Shown here in pieces: positions 5,844-14,269 of a stretch of 42,166 nt of DNA. Every line of letters starts with the position of its first letter. Position 1 is the first letter of the stretch. The notes under the pieces are model-generated. The model searched no databases. It saw only the letters and a program-made list of their open reading frames with translations, and was not told the DNA's origin. The DNA comes from Treponema sp. UBA937 (lineage in GTDB: Bacteria > Spirochaetota > Spirochaetia > Treponematales > Breznakiellaceae), in assembly GCA_002293455.1 (NCBI GenBank), contig DBDH01000069.1:807-42972 (forward strand), given 5' to 3'. The translations under genes were made by a program, and so were the position numbers.

Positions 5844-6995
5844 ATGGGAAAGACAATCAAGGATGTGGCAGCAGAGGCGGGGGTTTCAACCGCCACGGTT
5901 TCACGGGTTTTTGCACCGGATAGTGCGGATACAGTAACCGAGGAGACGAGAAACAGGGTTATGGCTGCGGCGGAAAAACTTGGTTACCGGGTAAATTATA
6001 CGGCGCGGAGCCTCAAGCGCCGTTCCACAATGACGATTGCGGTAGTTTTTCCTGAACTGGTAAACGATTTTTTTATGGACGTGGCCGAGGGGATTGAAAA
6101 GGAGCTTCTTGCCAAAGGATATACCATGATCCTGTCTTCCTCTCACAATTCTGTTGAAGAAGAAAAAAAGCGGGTTGCCATGTTAGCGGACCGTCTGGTT
6201 GACGGGATGTTGATTATTCCGGCGGGGTCGCAGGGGGAGCATCTTCAATCGCTTTCGGAGCAGGGAATGCCCATGATCTTGGTAGACCGGATTGTTGAGG
6301 GAACAGAACTTGACGCGGTAACATCCGACAACGAGGAGGGAGCTTTTCATTTGACCAAAGCCCTTCTTGCGGACGGTTTTAAGCGGATAGCCTTTGTAGG
6401 CGGTGAGATAACTATCTCTACCGCGAGGGAACGGCTTTCAGGCTATGCCAGAGCTTTTGCCGAAGCGGGGATAAAGTCTGATCCATCGTTGATCTGCCTT
6501 GGCGGTATGGAAGTGGATGACGGTTACCGGCAAATGGCAAAGCTGTTGAAAAAGCGGAATCCGCCTGAAGCAATAGTCACGGTGAATCTTATGGTTCATT
6601 TAGGGATGGAAAGATGCTTGTGGGATATCTATGGTCCCGTTAAACCCGGGGCGGAACCTCCGGTGGTTATCGCGGGCTTTGATGAGTCCCGTTATACGGC
6701 TTTTTTGCCTGCGTGCCGCTACATCGCTTCGCAGGATGCGGTGGGTATGGGCAGGCAGGCGGGCAGGAGAATTATCGAAAAGATAAAAAAGAAAAAGATA
6801 AATGATAAGAATGAAAAAAACACGGAGCGGATTATCCGTCTTCCGGTAACAATAAGTTCGCCTAAGGCGGGCAGTTCTTTGGGAGAGAATCGGGATTGGA
6901 AAAAGAACCGTATGTCTTTAAAAGACCGCCGTTCAACGCATAAGGCAGTGCAAAACGTATATACGCAAGGAGAAAGTGTTACCGTTCCACGGTAA
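5844..6995 (+). CDS. LacI-family transcriptional regulator of the fuc/ABC locus
   Basis: 383 residues. Residues 1-60 are the LacI DNA-binding domain: TIKDVAAEAGVSTATVSRVF is the helix-turn-helix, and a hinge helix ends in ARSLKRR. Residues about 62-345 form the periplasmic-binding-protein-like effector domain (TMTIAVVFPELVNDFFM, DGMLIIPAG, KRIAFVGGE, VVIAGFDES). It differs from the typical ~340 residues by a C-terminal tail of about 45 residues after LPVTISSP that is very rich in Lys, Arg, Asn and Ser. The palindromes at 5296 and 5812 fit operators for such a protein, so it probably represses fucU and its own gene until the sugar or its phosphate binds. The inducer is inferred from the neighbours. 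Confidence 0.9.
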   Translation: MGKTIKDVAAEAGVSTATVSRVFAPDSADTVTEETRNRVMAAAEKLGYRVNYTARSLKRRSTMTIAVVFPELVNDFFMDVAEGIEKELLAKGYTMILSSSHNSVEEEKKRVAMLADRLVDGMLIIPAGSQGEHLQSLSEQGMPMILVDRIVEGTELDAVTSDNEEGAFHLTKALLADGFKRIAFVGGEITISTARERLSGYARAFAEAGIKSDPSLICLGGMEVDDGYRQMAKLLKKRNPPEAIVTVNLMVHLGMERCLWDIYGPVKPGAEPPVVIAGFDESRYTAFLPACRYIASQDAVGMGRQAGRRIIEKIKKKKINDKNEKNTERIIRLPVTISSPKAGSSLGENRDWKKNRMSLKDRRSTHKAVQNVYTQGESVTVPR

Positions 6996-7033
6996 TTTCG
7001 TTCGACTTCGCCGCTTTTCTGTCCTTTGGACAG
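6981..7033 (+). other. Intercistronic hairpins between lacI and fucI
   Basis: Two small stems, ACCGT-tcc-ACGGT (6981-6993, over the lacI stop) and CTGTCC-ttt-GGACAG (7019-7033). No U-tract follows, so they more likely tune mRNA stability or translation than end transcription. Confidence 0.35.
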
Positions 7034-7059
7034 ACCGGGGCGTAAAAAGGAGAAAAAAA

Positions 7060-8853
7060 ATGGCAGTAAATCGGTTTAGAGGACAGTATCCAAAAATCGG
7101 GATCAGGCCGACTATTGACGGCCGGCAGGGACCTTTGAAAGTTCGTGAATCTCTTGAAGTTCAAACCATGAACATGGCAAAGGCGGCCAAAGATCTGCTT
7201 GAAAAGAATCTGCGGTATTCCAACGGTGATCCGGTGCAGATCGTTATCGCCGACAGCACTATCGGCAGGGTGGCGGAAACCGCCGCGTGTGCGGACAAAT
7301 TCCGGCGGGAAGGCGTTGACATCACGCTTACGGTAACTCCCTGCTGGTGTTATGGTTCGGAAACCATGGACATGGATCCTTCTACGATAAAAGGCGTGTG
7401 GGGATTGAACGCGACCGAGCGGCCCGGCGCGGTGTATTTGGCTTCAGTGCTTGCCGCCCATGCCCAGAAAGGGCTTCCCGCGTTCGGTATTTATGGCCGC
7501 GATGTTCAGGATGCCGATGACACAGAGATTCCCGCGGATGTAAAAGAAAAGATTCTCCGTTTCGGAAGAGCGGCCCTCGCTGCCGCCACCATGCGCGGCA
7601 AGAGCTATTTGCAGATCGGTTCCATCTGCATGGGGATTGCAGGATCGATCATCAATCCTGAATTCTTTGAAGAATACTTGGGGATGCGGGTTGAAAGCGT
7701 TGACGAAGTTGAGATCATCCGCCGCATGGAAAACAATATCTACGACAAAAAAGAATTTGAGAAAGCGCTTGCCTGGACCAAACAGTACTGCAAGGAAGGC
7801 TTTGATAAGAATCCTCCCGAATTGCAGCGTTCCCGCGAAGAACAGGACAAGGCCTGGGAATTCGTGGTCAAGATGATGTGCATTATCAAAGACCTCTTTA
7901 ACGGCAACCCGAATCTTCCCGAAGGCTGTGAAGAAGAACAGCTTGGGCATAACGCCATCGCCGGCGGGTTCCAGGGTCAGCGCCAGTGGACGGATTTCTA
8001 TCCTAACTGCGACTTCCCCGAATCGCTTATGTGTTCTTCCTTTGACTGGAACGGCGCGCGCGAACCTTATGTTCTTGCAACCGAAAACGATACGCTCAAC
8101 GGCGTGGGAATGCTGTTCGGAAAACTTTTGACCAATACCGCGCAGATTTTTGCCGATGTCCGCACCTACTGGAGCCCCGAAGCTGTCAAGCGTACAACGG
8201 GTTACGATCTTAGCGGCAAGGCAAAAGAATCAGGCGGATTCATTCACCTTATCAATTCTGGCGCGGCTTGTGTTGACGCAAACGGCGCAATGAAAGACGC
8301 AAACGGCAGCAGTGTGATGAAGCCTTTCTGGGAAGTAACAGACGACGACTGGAAAGCCTGTCTTGAAGCAACTACATGGAACGCCGCGGACTTCGGTTAT
8401 TTCCGGGGCGGCGGTTTCTCATCGCGCTTTATCACCCAGTCGGAAATGCCTGTTACGATGTCGCGGCTGAACCTTGTTAAGGGAGTCGGGCCGGTGCTGC
8501 AAATCGCGGAAGGCTGGACGGTCAAACTGCCGGACGATGTGTCGGATAAGCTCTGGAAGCGCACCGACTATACCTGGCCCTGCACTTGGTTTGCCCCGCG
8601 TGTTACCGGCGAGGGAGCCTTCAAAACCGCTTACGATGTAATGAATAACTGGGGGGCGAACCACGGTTCAATCTCTTACGGCCACATCGGCGCGGACTTG
8701 ATTACCCTTTGTTCTATACTTCGGATTCCTGTGTGTATGCACAACGTACCGGAAGAACAAATCTACCGGCCCAATTACTGGAACGCGTTCGGCATGGACA
8801 AAGAAGGCGCAGACTACAGGGCTTGCGCGGCGTTAGGCCCGATGTATAAATAA
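7060..8853 (+). CDS. fucI: L-fucose isomerase
   Basis: 597 residues (Escherichia coli FucI is about 590). It converts L-fucose to L-fuculose with Mn2+ in the cytoplasm; the family also accepts D-arabinose. The sequence follows FucI closely along its length: FKYPKIGIRPTIDGR-like start (here YPKIGIRPTIDGRQGPLKVR), SSFDWNGAREPYVLATENDT, FADVRTYWSPEAVKRTTGY, FRGGGFSSRF, VKGVGPVLQIAEGW, and NNWGANHGSISYGHIGADLI. The metal and catalytic residues of the family, Glu in REP, Asp in FADV and His in GANHG, are all present. The start at 7060 follows AAGGAG (7047-7052); the frame is open further upstream but those codons lack a ribosome site. The kinase follows after 18 bp. Confidence 0.97.
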   Translation: MAVNRFRGQYPKIGIRPTIDGRQGPLKVRESLEVQTMNMAKAAKDLLEKNLRYSNGDPVQIVIADSTIGRVAETAACADKFRREGVDITLTVTPCWCYGSETMDMDPSTIKGVWGLNATERPGAVYLASVLAAHAQKGLPAFGIYGRDVQDADDTEIPADVKEKILRFGRAALAAATMRGKSYLQIGSICMGIAGSIINPEFFEEYLGMRVESVDEVEIIRRMENNIYDKKEFEKALAWTKQYCKEGFDKNPPELQRSREEQDKAWEFVVKMMCIIKDLFNGNPNLPEGCEEEQLGHNAIAGGFQGQRQWTDFYPNCDFPESLMCSSFDWNGAREPYVLATENDTLNGVGMLFGKLLTNTAQIFADVRTYWSPEAVKRTTGYDLSGKAKESGGFIHLINSGAACVDANGAMKDANGSSVMKPFWEVTDDDWKACLEATTWNAADFGYFRGGGFSSRFITQSEMPVTMSRLNLVKGVGPVLQIAEGWTVKLPDDVSDKLWKRTDYTWPCTWFAPRVTGEGAFKTAYDVMNNWGANHGSISYGHIGADLITLCSILRIPVCMHNVPEEQIYRPNYWNAFGMDKEGADYRACAALGPMYK

Positions 8854-8871
8854 AGCAGAAGGCGGAGGGAT

Positions 8872-10395
8872 ATGGAATACGCAATAGCCGTTATCGACAT
8901 CGGAATGACTAACAAAAAGATTGCAGTGTATGATAATTCTCTCCGCCAGCTTGACGCAAGGTATCGGAACTTCAAACCAAAGATGGTGAAGGGTCTTGAA
9001 ACTCACGATCTTGAAGCGATGGAAGCATGGTTCGCCGAGGAACTAAAAGACCTTGTAAAGAAATATCCCATAAAAGCATTGGCGGTAAGCGTACACGGCG
9101 CGACTTTCGTATGTGTGGGGAAGGACGGCGATCCTGTTGTTCCCTGCGTGTATTACACCCACGAACCGGGCGATGATTTTTACCGCCGCTTTTACGAACG
9201 TTTTGGAAAAGCGGAAGACCTTCAACTAAGAACAGGCACACCCGCTTTCAGGGCGATGATCAATCCCGCGAAAGGCCTTTTCTTTGCGAAGGAACAATTT
9301 CCGGAAGAGTTTAAACAGGTAACATCTATTCTTCCCTACAATCAATATTGGGGATTCCGTTTTACCGGAAATGCCGGCGTTGAAACTACCTACATGGGAA
9401 ATCATACTTATCTGTGGGATCAAATCGATAATAAGCTTTCCTCTGTGGCGCGCGATCTTGGAATAGCGTCGCTTTTGCCGAATGAACTCCGCAAGCCTTG
9501 GGATGTGCTTGGAAAGATAAGCGCGGATTTTGCCGCAAAAACCGGACTCTCGAAAGAAACTATCGTAACGATGGGAATCCACGATTCAAACTCGGCGATG
9601 CTTCCGCATTTTGCGAAGAAGGGAGAAAAAGGATTTATTCTCAATTCAACCGGAACCTGGTGCGTTATCATGAATCCGGTTGAAAAGTACGGCTTTGCCG
9701 AAGATGAACTCGGTAAAGTGGTTTTCTTCAATATATCCGCGTTCGGGACGCCGATTAAAACGGCAATCTTTTTGGGCGGACAGGAGTTTGAAACCTGGTC
9801 GCAATGTTTCATGAAACTGTACAAAAGGAACGATATACCCGGCTGGGATGAAGCATTATACCGTTCCGTGCTTAAAGAGAAGCGGCTTTTTTTGATGCCT
9901 GAATTAACGCAGGGTTCCGGACAGTTTCCTTCTTCAAAAGCGCGCATCGTTCTGGACGGAAAAAATTATCACTTTGATGATTTATCTTCGTTTGCCGATC
10001 CATCGTTGTGTGCTTCTGTTAAATACACGGAAGTTTTTGCGGCGCTTCGTATTTCTCTTGTCATGCAGACGCTTACCGCTTTGGAACGCGCCGGTATCGA
10101 GAAGGGCTATGAAGTATTTACTGAAGGCGGTTTTCGTATCGATGATTCATATAACATGTTGCTTGCGTCGTCTTTGCCGGACAACAAGGTATCTCTGACC
10201 GATATTTCGGAAGCGGCCGCGTTTGGCGCGGCAATGACGGCGAAAATGGCGTTGACCGGAAAGTCTCTTAAAGATTTGGCCGGAGATTTTAAGATTAGTT
10301 ACCGGGAACAAGAGAAAAAGAGTTTTCCGGAACTGGGGTCTTACCGCGAAGTTTGGCTCGCGGAAGCTGAAAGTAAAAAACAAACGGTTTGTTAA
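8872..10395 (+). CDS. FGGY-family carbohydrate kinase, probable L-fuculokinase
   Basis: 507 residues. The N-terminal VIDIGMTNKKIAVYD is the first phosphate-binding loop of the actin-like ATPase fold. The middle VTMGIHDSNSAMLP and FILNSTGTWCVIMNP are the second-domain FGGY signatures, with the catalytic Asp expected in GIHDSN. The C-terminal VFTEGGFRIDDSYNMLLA and EAAAFGAAMTAKMAL segments close the adenosine site. The kinase would phosphorylate L-fuculose to L-fuculose 1-phosphate. It is closer in style to rhamnulokinase-like FGGY enzymes than to the enterobacterial FucK, so the substrate is inferred from its place directly after fucI. It starts 18 bp after the fucI stop with GGCGGAGGG as ribosome site. 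No aldolase follows it. Confidence 0.88.
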   Translation: MEYAIAVIDIGMTNKKIAVYDNSLRQLDARYRNFKPKMVKGLETHDLEAMEAWFAEELKDLVKKYPIKALAVSVHGATFVCVGKDGDPVVPCVYYTHEPGDDFYRRFYERFGKAEDLQLRTGTPAFRAMINPAKGLFFAKEQFPEEFKQVTSILPYNQYWGFRFTGNAGVETTYMGNHTYLWDQIDNKLSSVARDLGIASLLPNELRKPWDVLGKISADFAAKTGLSKETIVTMGIHDSNSAMLPHFAKKGEKGFILNSTGTWCVIMNPVEKYGFAEDELGKVVFFNISAFGTPIKTAIFLGGQEFETWSQCFMKLYKRNDIPGWDEALYRSVLKEKRLFLMPELTQGSGQFPSSKARIVLDGKNYHFDDLSSFADPSLCASVKYTEVFAALRISLVMQTLTALERAGIEKGYEVFTEGGFRIDDSYNMLLASSLPDNKVSLTDISEAAAFGAAMTAKMALTGKSLKDLAGDFKISYREQEKKSFPELGSYREVWLAEAESKKQTVC

Positions 10396-10431
10396 ACCGG
10401 ATTAAAGATACATTTTGCGGAGGAGAACGTG

Positions 10432-11520
10432 ATGAAAAAAATTGCGTTGATTTTAGTGGTATTGTTGGCGCTGTCATCGGTAGTGTTTGCCGGCGGCGGG
10501 CAGCAGCAGGCGGCAGGAGGGAGTTCTAGGGTACAGATCGCCCTTCTGATGAGAAACATGGACGAGCAGTTCCTTAAGGACTATTCCGACAATGTCAGAA
10601 AACTGGCAGCGGAAAAAGGCATTGATCTGAACGTGCAGGATGCCCGCAGTGACGCGGCTACCCAGCAGACCCAGCTTGAAACCTTGCTGAATCAGGGCTA
10701 CAAGTATTTCGTGATTGTTCCCTGCGTTACCGAACTTTCGGACACAATGAACGCGGCAATCCAGGCCAGGGGCGGAGCGGCTGCCTATTCAAATATTCAG
10801 CCCACCGTTGCGTCTCTTAAAGTCGGCAAAACCTTCTTCTATGCTTCTTCCCCGGAATTCGTGGGCGGAGCATATCAGGGCGGTATCATTGCGGATTACT
10901 TTGACGCAAACCCCGCAAAGGCTCCCGGCAAAGTGGTAAAAATGATTTTGATCAACGGTCAGCTCGGCCACCCCGCACAGGTTAACCGCAAGGCAGGTCT
11001 GATTGATGAACTTCAAAAACGCGGTTATTCCGTTCAGATTGTTGCTGAGGACACCGCTAACTGGGCTCCTGACCAAGCCAACGAAAAAATGAACTCCTGG
11101 ATTGCTTCTTTCCGCGATCAGTTCAATGTAGTCGCGGCACAGAACGACGGTATGGCTCTTGGCGCGGTACAGTCTATGATCTCAAACAACATGGTGAAAG
11201 CCGATACCAGCGACGGAACCAGGCTCACCGTTCCTGTATTGGGCATTGATGCAACAGGCGACGCCATCGCTTCCATGAAGCGTAACGAACTCTACGCCAC
11301 CGTATTGCAGGATGCTATTGGTCAGTCTGCGGCGGCTTTTGATGTGATCTACCAGGTCGCTTCCGGGACTTACCGGGCCGGTAATCCCGCAGGCGGAACT
11401 CCCGCGGCCACCACCCCGATAGATGAAGCTCCGGCTAACGACGCGGCTATCATCGGTCAGTGCTACCTCGTACCCTTTGTACCGGTAGACAAGGCTTCGG
11501 ATTATTACAAGACCCATTAA
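10432..11520 (+). CDS. Sugar ABC transporter substrate-binding protein, canonical order (importer 1)
   Basis: 362 residues. A signal peptide (MKKIALILVVLLALSSVVFA) is cut before GGGQQQ; no lipobox cysteine is present. The mature protein is a type I periplasmic binding protein of the MglB/RbsB kind in normal strand order: VQIALLMRNMDEQFLKDYSD as strand 1, QLETLLNQGYKYFVIVPC, a hinge, VVKMILINGQLGHPAQVNRK, FNVVAAQNDGMALGAV, and VPVLGIDATGDAIASMK. It captures the sugar in the periplasm and docks on the permease encoded at 13219. GTG at 10429 is also in frame, but ATG 10432 is better placed after GGAGGAG. Its place just after the isomerase and kinase suggests L-fucose or a similar sugar as ligand. 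Confidence 0.92.
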   Translation: MKKIALILVVLLALSSVVFAGGGQQQAAGGSSRVQIALLMRNMDEQFLKDYSDNVRKLAAEKGIDLNVQDARSDAATQQTQLETLLNQGYKYFVIVPCVTELSDTMNAAIQARGGAAAYSNIQPTVASLKVGKTFFYASSPEFVGGAYQGGIIADYFDANPAKAPGKVVKMILINGQLGHPAQVNRKAGLIDELQKRGYSVQIVAEDTANWAPDQANEKMNSWIASFRDQFNVVAAQNDGMALGAVQSMISNNMVKADTSDGTRLTVPVLGIDATGDAIASMKRNELYATVLQDAIGQSAAAFDVIYQVASGTYRAGNPAGGTPAATTPIDEAPANDAAIIGQCYLVPFVPVDKASDYYKTH

Positions 11521-11531
11521 TGTGTGAAGGG

Positions 11532-11611
11532 GTAGGGAGTACCGGCAGGACTCCTTACTTCTTAATGTAGGAACTTTTGCCGGAACGGTACATTATCAAT
11601 ACTGTTCCGGC
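11532..11611 (+). other. Two strong intercistronic hairpins after the binding-protein gene
   Basis: GTAGGGAGT (11532-11540) pairs with ACTCCTTAC (11550-11558), and GCCGGAACGGTA (11579-11590) pairs with TACTGTTCCGGC (11600-11611). Such stems between a binding-protein gene and its ATPase gene commonly protect the upstream mRNA and lower downstream expression. No U-tract follows either stem. Confidence 0.6.
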
Positions 11612-11637
11612 GAAGATTGTTCCATTCTGGAGTAACA

Positions 11638-13137
11638 ATGGCAGACAATATTCTTGAAATGCGCGGGGTAACAAAACGGTTTCCCGGTGTGCTTGCTCTT
11701 GATGATGTTTCCTTTTCTGTAAGAAAAGGAAGCGTACATGCCCTGATGGGAGAGAACGGCGCGGGAAAATCCACGCTCATGAAATGCTTGTTCGGTATTT
11801 ACCGGATGGACGCCGGAAGCATCTTTGTTGACGGCAAGGAATGCCGTTTCAACAGCGCCGCGGATGCTATGGCAGCCGGGGTTTCCATGATCCATCAAGA
11901 GCTGTCCAATGTGCCGGAACGTTCGGTCGCGCAGAATCTATGGCTGGGACGGGAACCGCTTAACAAGCTTCACTTGATCGATCACAAAAAAATGCGCCGG
12001 GACACAACCGCGCTCCTTGAAGGACTCAATTATCATTTTGATCCGGGTGTGCGTATGAGCAGTCTTTCCATCAGCCAGCAGCAGGGATGCGAAATTGCCA
12101 GAGCTGTTTCGTATAACGCTTCTATTGTTGTGATGGATGAACCTACCTCGTCGTTAACCGAGAATGAAGTCGATCATCTTTTTCATATCATCAATGAGCT
12201 TAAATCCACAGGGGTTGCGATCATATATATATCCCACAAGATGGAAGAGATATTCAAAATTGCTGATGATGTTACTGTTATGCGCGACGGAAAAGTTGTC
12301 GGGACGTATCCGGTACAGGATCTTAATCACGACAAACTTATTTCGCTCATGGTAGGCAGGGATTTGACGAACCGCTTCCCGCCGGTGGAATCCGAAATCG
12401 GCGAAGTGTGCCTTGAAGTGAAAAATCTGACCGCCGCAAATCCGCGCTCGTTCAAGGATGTTTCCTTTGAACTGCACAAGGGTGAGATTTTAGGCATCGG
12501 CGGTCTTGTGGGCGCTCAACGTACGGAACTTGTGGAAGCGATATTCGGAATCCGAGGCGTCGCAAGCGGGGAAATTTTGGTACATGGTAAGCCTTTAAAA
12601 AAGGTACGTCCCTTGAATGCGATTGAATCGGGAATCGGACTTGTTACCGAAGACCGCCGCAGTTCCGGTATTTTTCCTCTGCTTAATATAACAGTGAATA
12701 CTGCTGTAGCTTCGCTTGGAAAATATAAAACCAAAATCGGACTTCTGGATCACAAGAACCTTGGCAGCGCCGCGTCCGATCAGAATCAGCAGCTTAGAAC
12801 AAAAACGCCTTCGATGGGTACTTTGATACAGAACCTTTCCGGCGGAAATCAGCAGAAGGTAATTTTAAGCCGCTGGCTGATGACTGTGCCGGATATTCTT
12901 ATCATGGATGAACCTACAAGGGGAATCGATGTGGGAGCGAAATACGAGATTTATATGATCATGGCGGAACTGGTAAAACAAGGGAAGGCCATCATTATGG
13001 TTTCGAGCGAGATGCCCGAGCTTATCGGAATGAGCCATCGCGTATTGGTTCTTTGCGAGGGGCAGCTCACCGGAACGCTGGAAAAAGAGGAAATTACCCA
13101 GGAAACGATTATGCGCTGTGCGACCCGTTTTTCCTGA
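11638..13137 (+). CDS. Sugar ABC transporter ATPase, two fused nucleotide-binding domains (importer 1)
   Basis: 499 residues, the normal MglA/RbsA length. The first domain has GENGAGKST (Walker A, about residues 38-46), HQELS (Q-loop), SLSISQQQ (signature) and VVMDEPTSSL (Walker B). The second has the degenerate Walker A usual in this family (GGLVGAQRTEL), a full LSGGNQQK signature and LIMDEPTRGIDVGAKYEIY. It powers import through the permease at 13219. The start at 11638 follows GGAG (11629-11632) with good spacing; the frame extends seven codons further upstream. It is the middle gene of importer 1. Confidence 0.94.
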   Translation: MADNILEMRGVTKRFPGVLALDDVSFSVRKGSVHALMGENGAGKSTLMKCLFGIYRMDAGSIFVDGKECRFNSAADAMAAGVSMIHQELSNVPERSVAQNLWLGREPLNKLHLIDHKKMRRDTTALLEGLNYHFDPGVRMSSLSISQQQGCEIARAVSYNASIVVMDEPTSSLTENEVDHLFHIINELKSTGVAIIYISHKMEEIFKIADDVTVMRDGKVVGTYPVQDLNHDKLISLMVGRDLTNRFPPVESEIGEVCLEVKNLTAANPRSFKDVSFELHKGEILGIGGLVGAQRTELVEAIFGIRGVASGEILVHGKPLKKVRPLNAIESGIGLVTEDRRSSGIFPLLNITVNTAVASLGKYKTKIGLLDHKNLGSAASDQNQQLRTKTPSMGTLIQNLSGGNQQKVILSRWLMTVPDILIMDEPTRGIDVGAKYEIYMIMAELVKQGKAIIMVSSEMPELIGMSHRVLVLCEGQLTGTLEKEEITQETIMRCATRFS

Positions 13138-13154
13138 ATCATAGTTTCTTATTT

Positions 13155-13198
13155 AAGAAGCTGCAATTGCAAAACTGAAGTTTTTCAATTGCCTTCTT
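13155..13198. repeat. Dispersed palindrome, family P1, copy 3
   Basis: A nested palindrome: AAGAAG, GCAATTG and AAAACT on the left; AGTTTT, CAATTGC and CTTCTT on the right; loop GA. It sits between the ATPase and permease genes of importer 1, ending just before the permease ribosome site. Confidence 0.7.
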
Positions 13199-13218
13199 TG
13201 CAAGGAGGAATGATACAT

Positions 13219-14211
13219 ATGAACAAAATGAAGACAAGAGAATTCCTGAGTAAATACACTACCTTTGTTACCTTTGTGGTGTTGGTATTTGTTTTAACAC
13301 TTTTGACCAGAGGGCGTGCTTTGACCTGGGATTCGATCAGGACGCTGATTATCGCGGAGGCGGTACGAGCCTTTGTGTCTCTGGGTGTCGGCATGATCAT
13401 CATCACGCGCGGAATTGATCTTTCTATCGGTTATGTGGTTTGTCTCACGGCTTCGGTTGCCGCGTCCTTCGCGCAAGAACCCACGCTTGCAACCGCCATT
13501 TATCCGGGCAGAGTTTTCCCCCTGATCGTTCCAATTGTGATGGCTCTCTTTGCGGGCGGTCTGTTTGGTCTGTTGAACGGGGTATTGGTTGCTTACGGCA
13601 AACTTCCGCCTTTCATCGCAACACTGGGAACCATGGTTATCGCGCGCGGTATTCAGCTCATCTATACGAAGGCCGCCATCGTCAGTTCTTTGACGGCTCC
13701 CTTCAAAGCGATTGCGCAGACATCTATCGGCCCCGCGGGTTTCCAAATACCGCTTCTGGGAATTTATGTGGTGGTAATCGCGTTCTTCGTATGGGTGCTT
13801 CTGAAACACACGCGGCAGGGAACGAACTTCTACGCTATCGGCGGCAACGCACAGGCGGCGAGGGTTTCAGGCATCAACGTAGAGAAGGAACTCGTTTGTG
13901 TATATCTTTACGCGGGTTTATTGTACGGATGTGCCGGCGTGCTTCTTTCAAGCCGCCTTGCGCTCGCTAACGCGCTGACGGCTAACGGAATGGAACTGGA
14001 CGCTATCGCGGCAGTTACGGTCGGCGGCGTTTCACAGACCGGCGGCGTAGGCACCGTGAGCGGCATGATCATCGGTATTTTTACGATGGGTCTTATCAAT
14101 TACGGCATGAGCTTTATGGCGATTGACTCGTACTACCAGTATCTGGTGAAAGGCGCGATTATTATTGTCGCGGTATTCTTCGATATGAAGAAATACGCGA
14201 AGCGTGCGTAA
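13219..14211 (+). CDS. Sugar ABC transporter permease (importer 1)
   Basis: 330 residues, typical for an RbsC/MglC-type permease. Eight to ten hydrophobic helices, with family marks GMIIITRGIDLSIGYVV in the first part, LFGLLNGVLVAYGKLPPFIATLGTM, the EAA-like cytoplasmic loop YAIGGNAQAARVSGINV, and the late AIAAVTVGGVSQTGGVG segment. It forms the membrane channel, probably as a dimer, with the ATPase at 11638. The start at 13219 follows AAGGAGG (13202-13208) by 10 nt; earlier in-frame codons overlap the ribosome site. It has a short cytoplasmic N-terminus, unlike the second permease at 19328. Confidence 0.94.
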   Translation: MNKMKTREFLSKYTTFVTFVVLVFVLTLLTRGRALTWDSIRTLIIAEAVRAFVSLGVGMIIITRGIDLSIGYVVCLTASVAASFAQEPTLATAIYPGRVFPLIVPIVMALFAGGLFGLLNGVLVAYGKLPPFIATLGTMVIARGIQLIYTKAAIVSSLTAPFKAIAQTSIGPAGFQIPLLGIYVVVIAFFVWVLLKHTRQGTNFYAIGGNAQAARVSGINVEKELVCVYLYAGLLYGCAGVLLSSRLALANALTANGMELDAIAAVTVGGVSQTGGVGTVSGMIIGIFTMGLINYGMSFMAIDSYYQYLVKGAIIIVAVFFDMKKYAKRA

Positions 14212-14269
14212 AAGTAAACCGCGCCCTAATGTATTAATATTAGTTTCAATATGAAAAGGGGAAACAGTT

